Part shown: positions 1-5,369 of the stretch, piece after piece | How positions within the stretch are numbered: the first letter of the stretch is position 1 | Layout: every line of letters begins with the position of its first letter | Source: an uncultured bacterium | GTDB lineage: Bacteria > Cyanobacteriota > Vampirovibrionia > Gastranaerophilales > Gastranaerophilaceae | Length of the DNA: 5,440 nt | Reading direction: 5' to 3' | NCBI GenBank assembly: GCA_946183815.1 | Contig: CAMHDG010000124.1 | Span: forward strand, 1-5,440 | Made by a program: the position numbers and the translations under genes | The notes under the pieces: generated by a model | What the model was told of the DNA's origin: nothing | The model's database searches: none | The model's input: only the letters and a program-made list of their open reading frames with translations

Positions 1-1671
1 CAAAACCAATCATCTTCCGTGCTTCCAACGTCACAGCCACAAACCTTGTTAGGTTCACAATTTAGCAGTTTTAATCCTGTCATTGACCCGTCAGTCATTA
101 CAGATAATTTGCCAGAAAACTTTGACGATGCGGTAAATACAGTTGTTACCCCGAACCAAGATAAGCACCAGCGTATTAAAACGGCTGTCGCAATAGGGGT
201 TTCAACCTTAGTTATCGGTGCATTATCACTTGTTTTTACAAAAGGGAAAATCTCCAAAACTATTGCAAATTCTTTAGGTAAAGTAATAGATAAATCAACA
301 GAAAAAATTGATAAACTTAATAAAAAACCAACCATTTCAACAAGGGAGGGTCGTTACCTTGCCTTTTTACAAAACACAAGCAAACTTGCTCTTATGGCAA
401 GGGGGGCGTTATTTAATATTACGCCACTAAAAGATGTATTGTTCTCAAAATTTGTACGCAAAACCTGTAAACTTGACAAACCCTGCGATGCCATAACAAA
501 TACTTTCAGAAAACTATCATTTGCTACTGTTAAAAATTCATATAAGCAGGCAGAAAATGACATGGAGGCTATGGTAAGAGTATTTGATTCAACTAACAAA
601 AAAATTGCTTCAAACCAAACATCTTCAAATATTGTTGCATCTCCAACATTGGCAACAAAAATGGAAGATAATTTGTCAAAGATTAAAACTTCGTACGCAG
701 AAAGTTTTTCAGAACAGGTTTTGGAACAAAGAAATGAGGCACTAATCTCAAGATTTGACGGACTGGACCGAAAAACTTATGATAACATTTATGGCAAAAT
801 CAAGACTTTTGTATCAGATGTTGACGAATGGACAACCTTTGTACCTGAAAGACTCGTTGCAAAAGATAAAGCCGTTATTATGGAAAATCTTGCAGACAAA
901 AAACGTGTGATTACAAATAACCCGCAAGATAATTACAACGCACTGTCTGAAATAATTACAAAACTGGAACACCTCATTAATCCTAACAGTGAAGAATCTA
1001 TTAACCTTGTAAAAAATCTGAAAAAACTTTCATCTGTATATGCAAACCTTAATGGCGAAAATGAAGAAATTACCCGTCAAGAACTTATTAAACTTATGAA
1101 TCAGCAACTTAAAGACGCAAACAAACTTGCAGGAGGAAAGCATTATACAAATCTTGAATCCAAAAAAATAATATCACTCCTGCGTCAGGTTGGAAAAGTT
1201 CTGAACACAGACAAAAAAGGTTTGATAGAGCAACAACTCACTATGTATAAACAAATTTTACCTGAAGAAGAATACAAAAACATAAAGAAAGTTGCGGACA
1301 AAGCGATAAAATCATTAAATAAAGCAATTTATAGAGAAGGGTTTGAATACACTGACAAAGCAAGAGATTTGGCAGTAGGCTCTGCTCTAACTGATGTTGC
1401 AATAGGAATGGCACTACCTGTAGGAACAACCGCTGTTGCAATGGCATCAGCGGATACGAAGCAGAAAAAGCGTTCAGTTGCACTAAAATACGGGCTTCCG
1501 CTTATGGCAGGTATTGCAACTTCAACTATTTCAACAATGCGTCTGATATCAGGCGGGAAAGCACTTATGCTTGGTGCAACTGTCAGTATTTTAGGTAACG
1601 AATTGTTTGAAAGACTTGACAACTACCTTATTAAACGTGATGCAAAAAAAGACTCAGTGCTAAAGGGGTAA
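1..1671 (+). CDS. Unrecognised large membrane-associated protein, 5' end cut by window
   Basis: The reading frame is open from base 1 (first codons read Q-N-Q-S-S-S) to a TAA at 1669-1671. The first possible start is a GTG at 19, but no Shine-Dalgarno sequence precedes it, so the true start probably lies outside the window. Residue numbers here count from that GTG. Residues 1-20 are rich in Ser, Gln and Thr. Residues about 54-75 form a hydrophobic segment followed by Lys residues, consistent with one membrane span. Residues about 80-450 are charged, Lys/Glu/Asn-rich and mostly helical in character, with coiled-coil-like stretches around 320-440. The last 100 residues hold three hydrophobic Gly/Ala-rich stretches (about 451-476, 491-509, 514-528) split by a basic KQKKR segment, then a charged tail. 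The layout suggests a membrane-anchored protein with a large soluble middle. I recognise no family, catalytic motif or signal peptide and assign no function. It converges on rpsO with a terminator between. That the frame is real is likely from its length. Confidence 0.8.
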   Translation, partial: QNQSSSVLPTSQPQTLLGSQFSSFNPVIDPSVITDNLPENFDDAVNTVVTPNQDKHQRIKTAVAIGVSTLVIGALSLVFTKGKISKTIANSLGKVIDKSTEKIDKLNKKPTISTREGRYLAFLQNTSKLALMARGALFNITPLKDVLFSKFVRKTCKLDKPCDAITNTFRKLSFATVKNSYKQAENDMEAMVRVFDSTNKKIASNQTSSNIVASPTLATKMEDNLSKIKTSYAESFSEQVLEQRNEALISRFDGLDRKTYDNIYGKIKTFVSDVDEWTTFVPERLVAKDKAVIMENLADKKRVITNNPQDNYNALSEIITKLEHLINPNSEESINLVKNLKKLSSVYANLNGENEEITRQELIKLMNQQLKDANKLAGGKHYTNLESKKIISLLRQVGKVLNTDKKGLIEQQLTMYKQILPEEEYKNIKKVADKAIKSLNKAIYREGFEYTDKARDLAVGSALTDVAIGMALPVGTTAVAMASADTKQKKRSVALKYGLPLMAGIATSTISTMRLISGGKALMLGATVSILGNELFERLDNYLIKRDAKKDSVLKG

Positions 1672-1700
1672 ATGTGTAAAGGGGTAAATGGGTAAAGGTA
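1661..1700. repeat. 8-bp tandem repeat, five units, spanning the stop codon
   Basis: Five consecutive octamers read TAAAGGGG, TAAATGTG, TAAAGGGG, TAAATGGG and TAAAGGTA. They can also be seen as a 16-bp unit repeated about 2.5 times, since the first two 16-mers differ by one base. The first unit encodes the last codons of the upstream gene and the second begins with its TAA stop. Every unit begins with TAA and eight is not a multiple of three, so a ribosome reading through would soon meet a stop in each frame. It looks like a slippage-prone microsatellite; no function is evident. Confidence 0.8.
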
Positions 1701-1742
1701 TTTTAATTTACCGATTTTAGTTTTTAAAAATCCAGGTATATT

Positions 1743-1776
1743 AAAAGCGGGGCAACTTTCGTTGTCCCGCTTTTTT
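1743..1776. terminator. Intrinsic terminator between convergent genes, probably bidirectional
   Basis: Arms 1743-1756 (AAAAGCGGGGCAAC) and 1761-1774 pair over 14 positions around a 4-base loop. On the + strand the only irregular pair is G1752 with T1765, a G-U wobble, and the stem runs into six T residues (1771-1776), so it should stop the left-hand gene. Read on the - strand, the same bases give a GAAA loop, one A-C mismatch and a four-T tail, so it can also end rpsO, whose stop codon is about 16 bp away. The + direction looks stronger. Confidence 0.88.
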
Positions 1777-1791
1777 GAATAAGTTTTGAAA

Positions 1792-2061
1792 TTAACCACG
1801 AATACCTAATTCTTTGATTAATTTTCTGTATCCTTCCAAATCTTTAGATTTTAAGTAAGATAACAAACCTTTTCTCTTACCAACCATCATCAAAAGACCA
1901 CGTTTTGTTGCGTAATCATTTTTGTTTGATTTTAAGTGTTCAGTAAGTTCAGAGATTTTTTGAGTCAACATAGCAACTTGTACTTCTGTTGAACCTGTAT
2001 CTTTACTGTCTTTTCCAAATTTTGAAATGATTTCTTGTTTGTTTTTTAAGTTAATTGACAT
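1792..2061 (-). CDS. rpsO: 30S ribosomal protein S15
   Basis: This 89-residue protein has the usual bacterial S15 length and aligns without gaps to the E. coli protein as I remember it. It carries the N-terminal F-G-x-D...DTGSTEVQVA block (residues 15-30), His42, Asp49, and the C-terminal RGLLMMVGKRKGLLSYLK and LGIR blocks. S15 binds the 16S rRNA three-way junction (helices 20-22) early in assembly of the small-subunit platform. The usual D-H-H-S stretch after helix 2 reads D-Y-A-T here (residues 49-52), a conservative change at the rRNA-contacting Ser. The start ATG at 2061-2059 is supported by an AAGGA Shine-Dalgarno (2075-2071 on the - strand) nine bases upstream. The gene has its own promoter and terminator and looks monocistronic; pnp, its frequent neighbour, does not follow it within the window. 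Identification is secure. Confidence 0.97.
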   Translation of the reverse strand: MSINLKNKQEIISKFGKDSKDTGSTEVQVAMLTQKISELTEHLKSNKNDYATKRGLLMMVGKRKGLLSYLKSKDLEGYRKLIKELGIRG

Positions 2062-2088
2062 AATTTATATTCCTTATGTTTTTTGTGT

Positions 2089-2112
2089 GAGTACATATTG
2101 GCGTAAGCACTC
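2089..2112 (-). promoter_or_regulatory. Hairpin in the rpsO leader, possible S15 autoregulatory element
   Basis: On the - strand, GAGTGC (2112-2107) can pair with GTACTC (2094-2089), giving six base pairs including one G-U wobble next to a C-G pair, with a 12-base loop. It falls near the 5' end of the predicted rpsO transcript, about 15-20 bases before the AAGGA ribosome binding site. S15 is known to repress its own mRNA in several bacteria through varied leader structures, some of which mimic the G-U/G-C rRNA site. The hairpin itself is visible; binding by S15 is only inference, and the stem is short. Confidence 0.3.
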
Positions 2113-2121
2113 TACATATTG
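2092..2121. repeat. 9-bp direct repeat TACATATTG, 21 bp apart, at the rpsO start site
   Basis: TACATATTG occurs at 2092-2100 and 2113-2121 (CAATATGTA on the rpsO strand). The copies start 21 bp apart, two DNA helical turns. The upstream copy covers the predicted transcription start, just past the -10 box, and the second lies in the leader. Phased copies could be protein-binding half sites, but the repeat is AT-rich and short, so chance is possible. Confidence 0.4.
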
Positions 2122-2150
2122 ATAATAATATGAGGAATTATTAAAATCAA
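2122..2150 (-). promoter_or_regulatory. Sigma-70-type promoter for rpsO
   Basis: Read on the - strand, a TTGATT -35 box (2150-2145) is followed after exactly 17 bp by a TATTAT -10 box (2127-2122). Transcription would start near 2115, giving a leader of about 54 bases before the rpsO ATG. Both boxes match five of six consensus positions, the best promoter in the divergent spacer. Confidence 0.72.
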
Positions 2151-2338
2151 GCATGAATTTGTTTTTAAGAATATTTTTCGTCAACAAACTTAATAAAACA
2201 GGTGAAAAATACTTATTAAACAGTATATTTTAAGTGTATAATATACTATAAATCACTAATAGTGTATATTTTACCATTGTTAAATCTCTGTAATATAATC
2301 ATAGTGTACTTTTTACATTATTTAGTTTTGTAAAAATA
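2151..2338. other. AT-rich non-coding part of the rpsO/glycosidase divergent spacer
   Basis: No credible gene lies here; the only notable open frame (26 codons, 2153-2233) lacks a usable ribosome binding site. The stretch holds short related AT-rich motifs. ATAGTGTATATTTTAC (2259-2274) and ATAGTGTACTTTTTAC (2301-2316) match at 14 of 16 bases and start 42 bp apart. GTATATTTTA occurs at 2223-2232 and again inside the first of those copies. CACTAATAGTG (2254-2264) is a perfect 5-1-5 inverted repeat abutting the first copy, and GTATAATATAC (2236-2246) is another. Together they could be operator sites for one of the flanking promoters, but low complexity makes chance matches common. Confidence 0.4.
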
Positions 2339-2368
2339 TTGCTATTATTGTGTTATAAGTGTTATAAA
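2339..2368 (+). promoter_or_regulatory. Candidate upstream promoter for the glycosidase gene
   Basis: TTGCTA (2339-2344) and TATAAA (2363-2368) are spaced 18 bp. The -10 box matches five of six consensus bases and the -35 four of six. Transcription would start near 2375, giving a leader of about 117 bases. It overlaps the GTGTTATAA tandem repeat, which could be an operator. It competes with the extended -10 site downstream; sequence alone cannot decide between them. Confidence 0.35.
2350..2367. repeat. Perfect 9-bp tandem repeat GTGTTATAA x2
   Basis: GTGTTATAA is present at 2350-2358 and again at 2359-2367 with no gap, and a near copy GTGTTATT occurs at 2421-2428. The pair covers the -10 region of one candidate promoter and the -35 region of the other, a typical place for an operator or activator site. 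Confidence 0.6.
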
Positions 2369-2380
2369 CGGCTGAAAACG

Positions 2381-2389
2381 TGGTATTAT
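2381..2389 (+). promoter_or_regulatory. Candidate extended -10 promoter for the glycosidase gene
   Basis: TGGTATTAT combines a TG dinucleotide with a TATTAT -10 box, the extended -10 arrangement that can work without a good -35. Only a poor GTTATA lies 17 bp upstream. Transcription would start near 2396, within the palindrome TACATGTA (2391-2398), about 96 bases before the start codon. Confidence 0.4.
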
Positions 2390-2417
2390 ATACATGTAAG
2401 GGCTACAAGACCCATAC

Positions 2418-2444
2418 AGAGTGTTATTCCCCACTAACCACTCT
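2418..2444 (+). promoter_or_regulatory. Leader hairpin upstream of the glycosidase gene
   Basis: AGAGTG (2418-2423) pairs with CACTCT (2439-2444). Across a bulged C2438 the stem continues with TTA (2424-2426) against TAA (2435-2437), leaving an 8-base loop. It is followed by eight A residues (2448-2455), not a T run, so it is not a terminator for this transcript. It may stabilise the 5' leader or have a regulatory role; nothing in it resembles a riboswitch I know. Confidence 0.35.
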
Positions 2445-2455
2445 TTCAAAAAAAA

Positions 2456-2500
2456 GGTATCTGTTTACTCCACTAATATACAGGTGTTACTATGGATACC
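2456..2500 (+). promoter_or_regulatory. Possible hairpin holding the glycosidase start codon
   Basis: GGTATC (2456-2461) is a perfect inverted complement of GATACC (2495-2500). Pairing can continue inward through TGT (2462-2464) against the ATG start (2492-2494) by two G-U pairs and one A-U pair. Its large loop contains the AGGTG ribosome binding site (2482-2486, five bases before the ATG). Such a fold would partly block initiation. The pairing is visible in the sequence; its formation in the cell is untested. Confidence 0.3.
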
Positions 2501-3739
2501 ATTTACTCCGGTTTTAATCAAGAAAAATTTTTGATTCTGTGTGCAAACATCATATTAGTAAGTTCTTTTGTGTTTTCGCAAAACAGTTTCGTATTCGCCG
2601 ACAATATAAAAATAGTAAATGGGATAGTTTCCCCACCGCTGATAAATACAATTCAGATAGAAAGAACATTAGATAAGATAGTTACGGAGGAAAAATTAGA
2701 AGCAGAATTTAACGCATACATAAGAAAGAAATACGCAAATTGCAGTGTATATGATGTTGATAAAGGAATAAAACATATAAAACTTGTCAGGTATTATCAG
2801 GGGCGACCTGTCAGGTTGAATGTTATTGAAGCGGACAGAAATATTAATCCGAAGATTAACATAGAACCGGTTTTAGCCTCAGCAACTCTTTCTCATAAGG
2901 CATCGATAACTGCGATGGCACGGAAAAGTCACTCGCTCGTAGCAGTTAACGGTGCTTTTTTTCTTCCGCAAACAGGGTGTCCTTTAGGCACAATGATGGT
3001 AGATAAAAAGTTGTACACAGGTCCTGTTTTCAACAGAGTAGCAATGGGTATTTCTAACGATGGATTTAAAATGGACAGAGTCAGCCTTAACGCAACACTA
3101 AAAAGAGGCTGGGATAATATAAAAATAGATAACATAAACCAGCCAAGGATGTCAGTAGGCTTCACGCTCTGTTATACAAGTGACTGGGGAAGTATGTCAC
3201 CTGTAACCCCTAAAAACGGACTTCAGGTTACTGTATCCGACGGAAAAGTAATATCAATATCGAAGCAAAGGACTCCTATCCCTTTGAACGGATACGTTCT
3301 AGTCGGCCCTGCAAGTAATCTGGCAACCCTGAAAATCAATGACAAGGTAAACCTCAATGTAAAAACTTTACCTGAATGGGAGGACATCAACCACATTATT
3401 AGCGGAGGTCCATACCTTGTCAAAGATGGTCAGGTTTATGTTGACATACAAGACGAAAAATTGCTCGCAATAGGGGGCAGAAACCCACGTACCGCTGTCG
3501 GATACACTAAAGATAACAGACTTATCATTGTAACCGCTGACGGAAGAGAGGGAAGTTCTATAGGAATGACCTTAAAAGAACTCGCTTATCTTATGCAAAA
3601 ACTGGGGTGCGTTAATGCTATGAACCTTGATGGTGGCGGTTCTACCGTAATGTATGTAAAAGGCGCTATCGCAAACAGACCGCCTGTTAAAGGTGGGATT
3701 GCTCTTTCTAATGCACTGGTTGTATCCGTAAAAGATTAA
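2492..3739 (+). CDS. Secreted phosphodiester glycosidase, NAGPA family
   Basis: The 415-residue protein opens with a signal peptide: a Lys at 12, a hydrophobic core at 13-35 and a likely signal peptidase I site after V-F-A36. It should therefore be exported. The C-terminal half is a phosphodiester glycosidase (NAGPA/DUF2233) domain, shown by VNGAFF (152-157), SGGP (304-307), RNPRTAVGY (330-338), GMTLKELAYLM (358-368), NLDGGGST (378-385) and NRPP (395-398). Family members include the mammalian uncovering enzyme, which removes GlcNAc from GlcNAc-1-phospho-mannose; bacterial relatives are thought to act on sugar phosphodiesters of cell-surface or exogenous polysaccharides and are often mislabelled exopolysaccharide biosynthesis proteins. 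The real substrate is unknown. Residues 37-100 are a poorly conserved, charged N-terminal extension. The ATG at 2492 is chosen because AGGTG lies five bases upstream and the signal peptide follows at once. The gene stands alone and ends tail to tail with the transporter gene, the stop codons overlapping. Confidence 0.93.
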   Translation: MDTIYSGFNQEKFLILCANIILVSSFVFSQNSFVFADNIKIVNGIVSPPLINTIQIERTLDKIVTEEKLEAEFNAYIRKKYANCSVYDVDKGIKHIKLVRYYQGRPVRLNVIEADRNINPKINIEPVLASATLSHKASITAMARKSHSLVAVNGAFFLPQTGCPLGTMMVDKKLYTGPVFNRVAMGISNDGFKMDRVSLNATLKRGWDNIKIDNINQPRMSVGFTLCYTSDWGSMSPVTPKNGLQVTVSDGKVISISKQRTPIPLNGYVLVGPASNLATLKINDKVNLNVKTLPEWEDINHIISGGPYLVKDGQVYVDIQDEKLLAIGGRNPRTAVGYTKDNRLIIVTADGREGSSIGMTLKELAYLMQKLGCVNAMNLDGGGSTVMYVKGAIANRPPVKGGIALSNALVVSVKD

Positions 3740-5046
3740 GATGCAAAAATAATAACACCAACGAGAGCAGATAATATTATCGCTATGTTGTAGTGTAAAA
3801 ATGTAGGTACGCAGGTATCCCAGATATGATTATGCTGACCGTCAACATTTAAACCTGCAGTTGGTCCAAGAGTCGTGTCAGATGCAGGAGAGCCTGCATC
3901 ACCTAACGCAGCCGCAGCAGCCAAAACTGTAACCGTTTGCGCAACATTGAACCCTAATTTTATAAACACTGGGATAAATACAACCGCTAATATAGGAATA
4001 GTACCGAAAGAAGTTCCTATTCCCATTGTAATAACCAAGCCGACAAACAGCATTATTAACGCAGTTATAATCTGACTTTCAGGTAAAATAGTTATTGCGG
4101 TATTCACAAAAGTATCAATTCCGCCTGTCGCTTTCAAAACTGTTGCAAAACCTGATGCCACAAGCATAATAAAGGCAACATAACCCATCATATAAATCCC
4201 CTCGTCCATGAGTTTATCCATTTTTGAATGTTTAACCGCACCGAGAGAAAATATTATTCCTAACCCGCATAAAGCACCTAAAGGTAGTGAATGAGTTAAT
4301 ATCTGAACCCCAAAGGTTATCAGTGCTGCTAATATGGTTATATAATGCTTATAATTGAGTTTTTCAGTTGTGGTACTAACCTCTTCTTCCAAAGTATCGT
4401 TATACTCTCTTGGTTTTCGGTAGGATATAAACAGTGCAACAAACAACCCTGCCAACATTCCCAGACCGATTATCCATGTGGATTTCCATACATCATTTTT
4501 AGCCATTAACATGCCGTTTTGAACCATATTTTCTGCCAAAAGGTTTTGAAAGATTAAACCAAACCCCGCAGGGATAACGATATACGGCATTTTTAAACCA
4601 AAAGCCAGAACGCAGGCTATTGCACGTCTGTCTATTTTCATTATATTCATTGTGTGTAACAATGGCGGAATCAGTATAGGGATAAAAGCAATATGAATAG
4701 GTATTATATTTTGTGATGCCATTGATATTAAGATGAGAATAGTAAACAAAATACGTTTTTTACCGTTTACAAATTTTATAATTCCTTCCGAGATAATATC
4801 AGTTAAACCCGTATGGTTCATAGCGGCAGCGAAAGCACCCAAAAGAATATAACTCAAAGCAGTTTCTGAATTACCGCCCATGCCTGAAATAAACGTGTTC
4901 ATAATCTCTGTAATATGCATGCCTGAAATAAGACCGCCTATAATAGTTGAAACTATTATTGACAACAGTACGTTAACCCTGCAAAGACAGAGAATAAAAA
5001 GGCATATTATTGATAAAATTACGGGGTTAAAGATAAGTTCTGTCAT
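3736..5046 (-). CDS. YuiF/NhaC-like integral membrane transporter (Na+/H+ antiporter family)
   Basis: This 436-residue protein is very hydrophobic, with roughly ten to twelve membrane segments and a charged cytoplasmic-type loop near residues 209-232. It has the features of the Na+/H+ antiporter-like family that includes B. subtilis YuiF: a near N-terminal GG-containing hairpin (37-60), SQNIIPIHIAFIPILIPPLL (111-130), GIGTSFGTIPI (342-352) and the strongly conserved GDAGSPASDTTLGPTAGL (382-399) followed by DGQHNHIWDTCVPTF (402-416). Members are annotated as sodium/proton antiporters, but YuiF-type proteins have been predicted to import amino acids, histidine in particular, so the substrate is open. 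Length is normal and the protein is complete. Its ATG overlaps the stop of the small upstream gene in TAATG and has only a weak upstream purine stretch, so translation is probably coupled. Its TAA overlaps the glycosidase stop. No terminator is visible after it. Confidence 0.88.
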   Translation of the reverse strand: MTELIFNPVILSIICLFILCLCRVNVLLSIIVSTIIGGLISGMHITEIMNTFISGMGGNSETALSYILLGAFAAAMNHTGLTDIISEGIIKFVNGKKRILFTILILISMASQNIIPIHIAFIPILIPPLLHTMNIMKIDRRAIACVLAFGLKMPYIVIPAGFGLIFQNLLAENMVQNGMLMAKNDVWKSTWIIGLGMLAGLFVALFISYRKPREYNDTLEEEVSTTTEKLNYKHYITILAALITFGVQILTHSLPLGALCGLGIIFSLGAVKHSKMDKLMDEGIYMMGYVAFIMLVASGFATVLKATGGIDTFVNTAITILPESQIITALIMLFVGLVITMGIGTSFGTIPILAVVFIPVFIKLGFNVAQTVTVLAAAAALGDAGSPASDTTLGPTAGLNVDGQHNHIWDTCVPTFLHYNIAIILSALVGVIIFAS

Positions 5047-5369
5047 TATTTTTGCTCTAACTTCTCTATTATTTCAAGAGATACTTCTTTTTGGAGTTCA
5101 AACGGCATAATTTTTAAATATTGAAAAGCGTCAGCAAGTTCTCTGTCCTTGTCATACCAGCGCTTGCAAAAATAATTAAAAGCCTCTTCCAACTTATTTT
5201 GAGGAATAGAGATATTAAAATCTTTTGCTTTTTGGATAATGAGTTTAGCACATTCTGACTGTTTATCAGATTTTGCATCATGCATAAGACTAACCGCCAA
5301 ACTCATTGTCGGGTCTAAATCATACCACCGTTGATTAAAATTAGTTTCCATAACTTTAGAATAAGACAT
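5046..5369 (-). CDS. Small unrecognised protein with two RWYD repeat modules
   Basis: The frame encodes 107 residues, with no signal peptide or membrane segment, so the product is probably cytoplasmic. Residues 11-48 and 67-104 align without gaps at an offset of 56 residues. They share F-x-x-R-W-Y-D-x-D (11-19 and 67-75) and later Ala, Gln, Glu, Ile-Ile and Lys positions, 12 of 38 being identical by my count. Each module looks helical, and the protein seems to be an old internal duplication. I do not recognise the family and assign no function. It precedes the transporter gene with a one-base stop/start overlap (TAATG), so the pair are co-expressed and the protein could be a cytoplasmic partner of the transporter; that is inference from context only. 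The start is uncertain: the ATG at 5369 has no ribosome binding site and lies inside a strong promoter, whereas Met7 (ATG at 5351-5349) would sit at the predicted transcription start and leave the protein at 101 residues with both modules intact. Confidence 0.82.
   Translation of the reverse strand: MSYSKVMETNFNQRWYDLDPTMSLAVSLMHDAKSDKQSECAKLIIQKAKDFNISIPQNKLEEAFNYFCKRWYDKDRELADAFQYLKIMPFELQKEVSLEIIEKLEQK

Noticed and set aside
19..21. GTG as the start codon of the left-hand gene
   Set aside because: The frame is open to base 1 and no ribosome binding site precedes the GTG, so the gene was called 5'-partial instead.
354..599. Open frames antisense to or overlapping the four large genes (for example 354-599, 1241-1483, 1329-1622, 2929-3165, 3223-3423, 3875-4075, 4880-5110)
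   Set aside because: They lie inside well-supported genes, are short, and show no recognisable protein features; they are shadows of the real frames.
2153..2233. 26-codon open frame on the + strand in the divergent spacer
   Set aside because: The only purine-rich GAGGA is about 16 bases from the ATG, too far for a ribosome binding site. The frame begins just beyond the -35 box of the rpsO promoter, and the peptide composition simply mirrors AT-rich DNA.
2448..2455. Run of eight A residues after the leader hairpin as a - strand terminator tail
   Set aside because: On the - strand the T run precedes the hairpin instead of following it, the wrong order for intrinsic termination.
2531..2542. 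Possible lipobox around Cys17 of the glycosidase signal peptide
   Set aside because: The residues before the Cys are L-I-L; a lipobox needs Gly, Ala or Ser just before it. A signal peptidase I site after A36 fits better.
3766..3784. Palindrome GATAATATTATC with AGC/GCT flanks near the convergent junction, as a terminator
   Set aside because: It lies within transporter codons for A-I-I-L-S-A, has no loop, is AT-rich and lacks a T tract, so it is most likely a coding coincidence.
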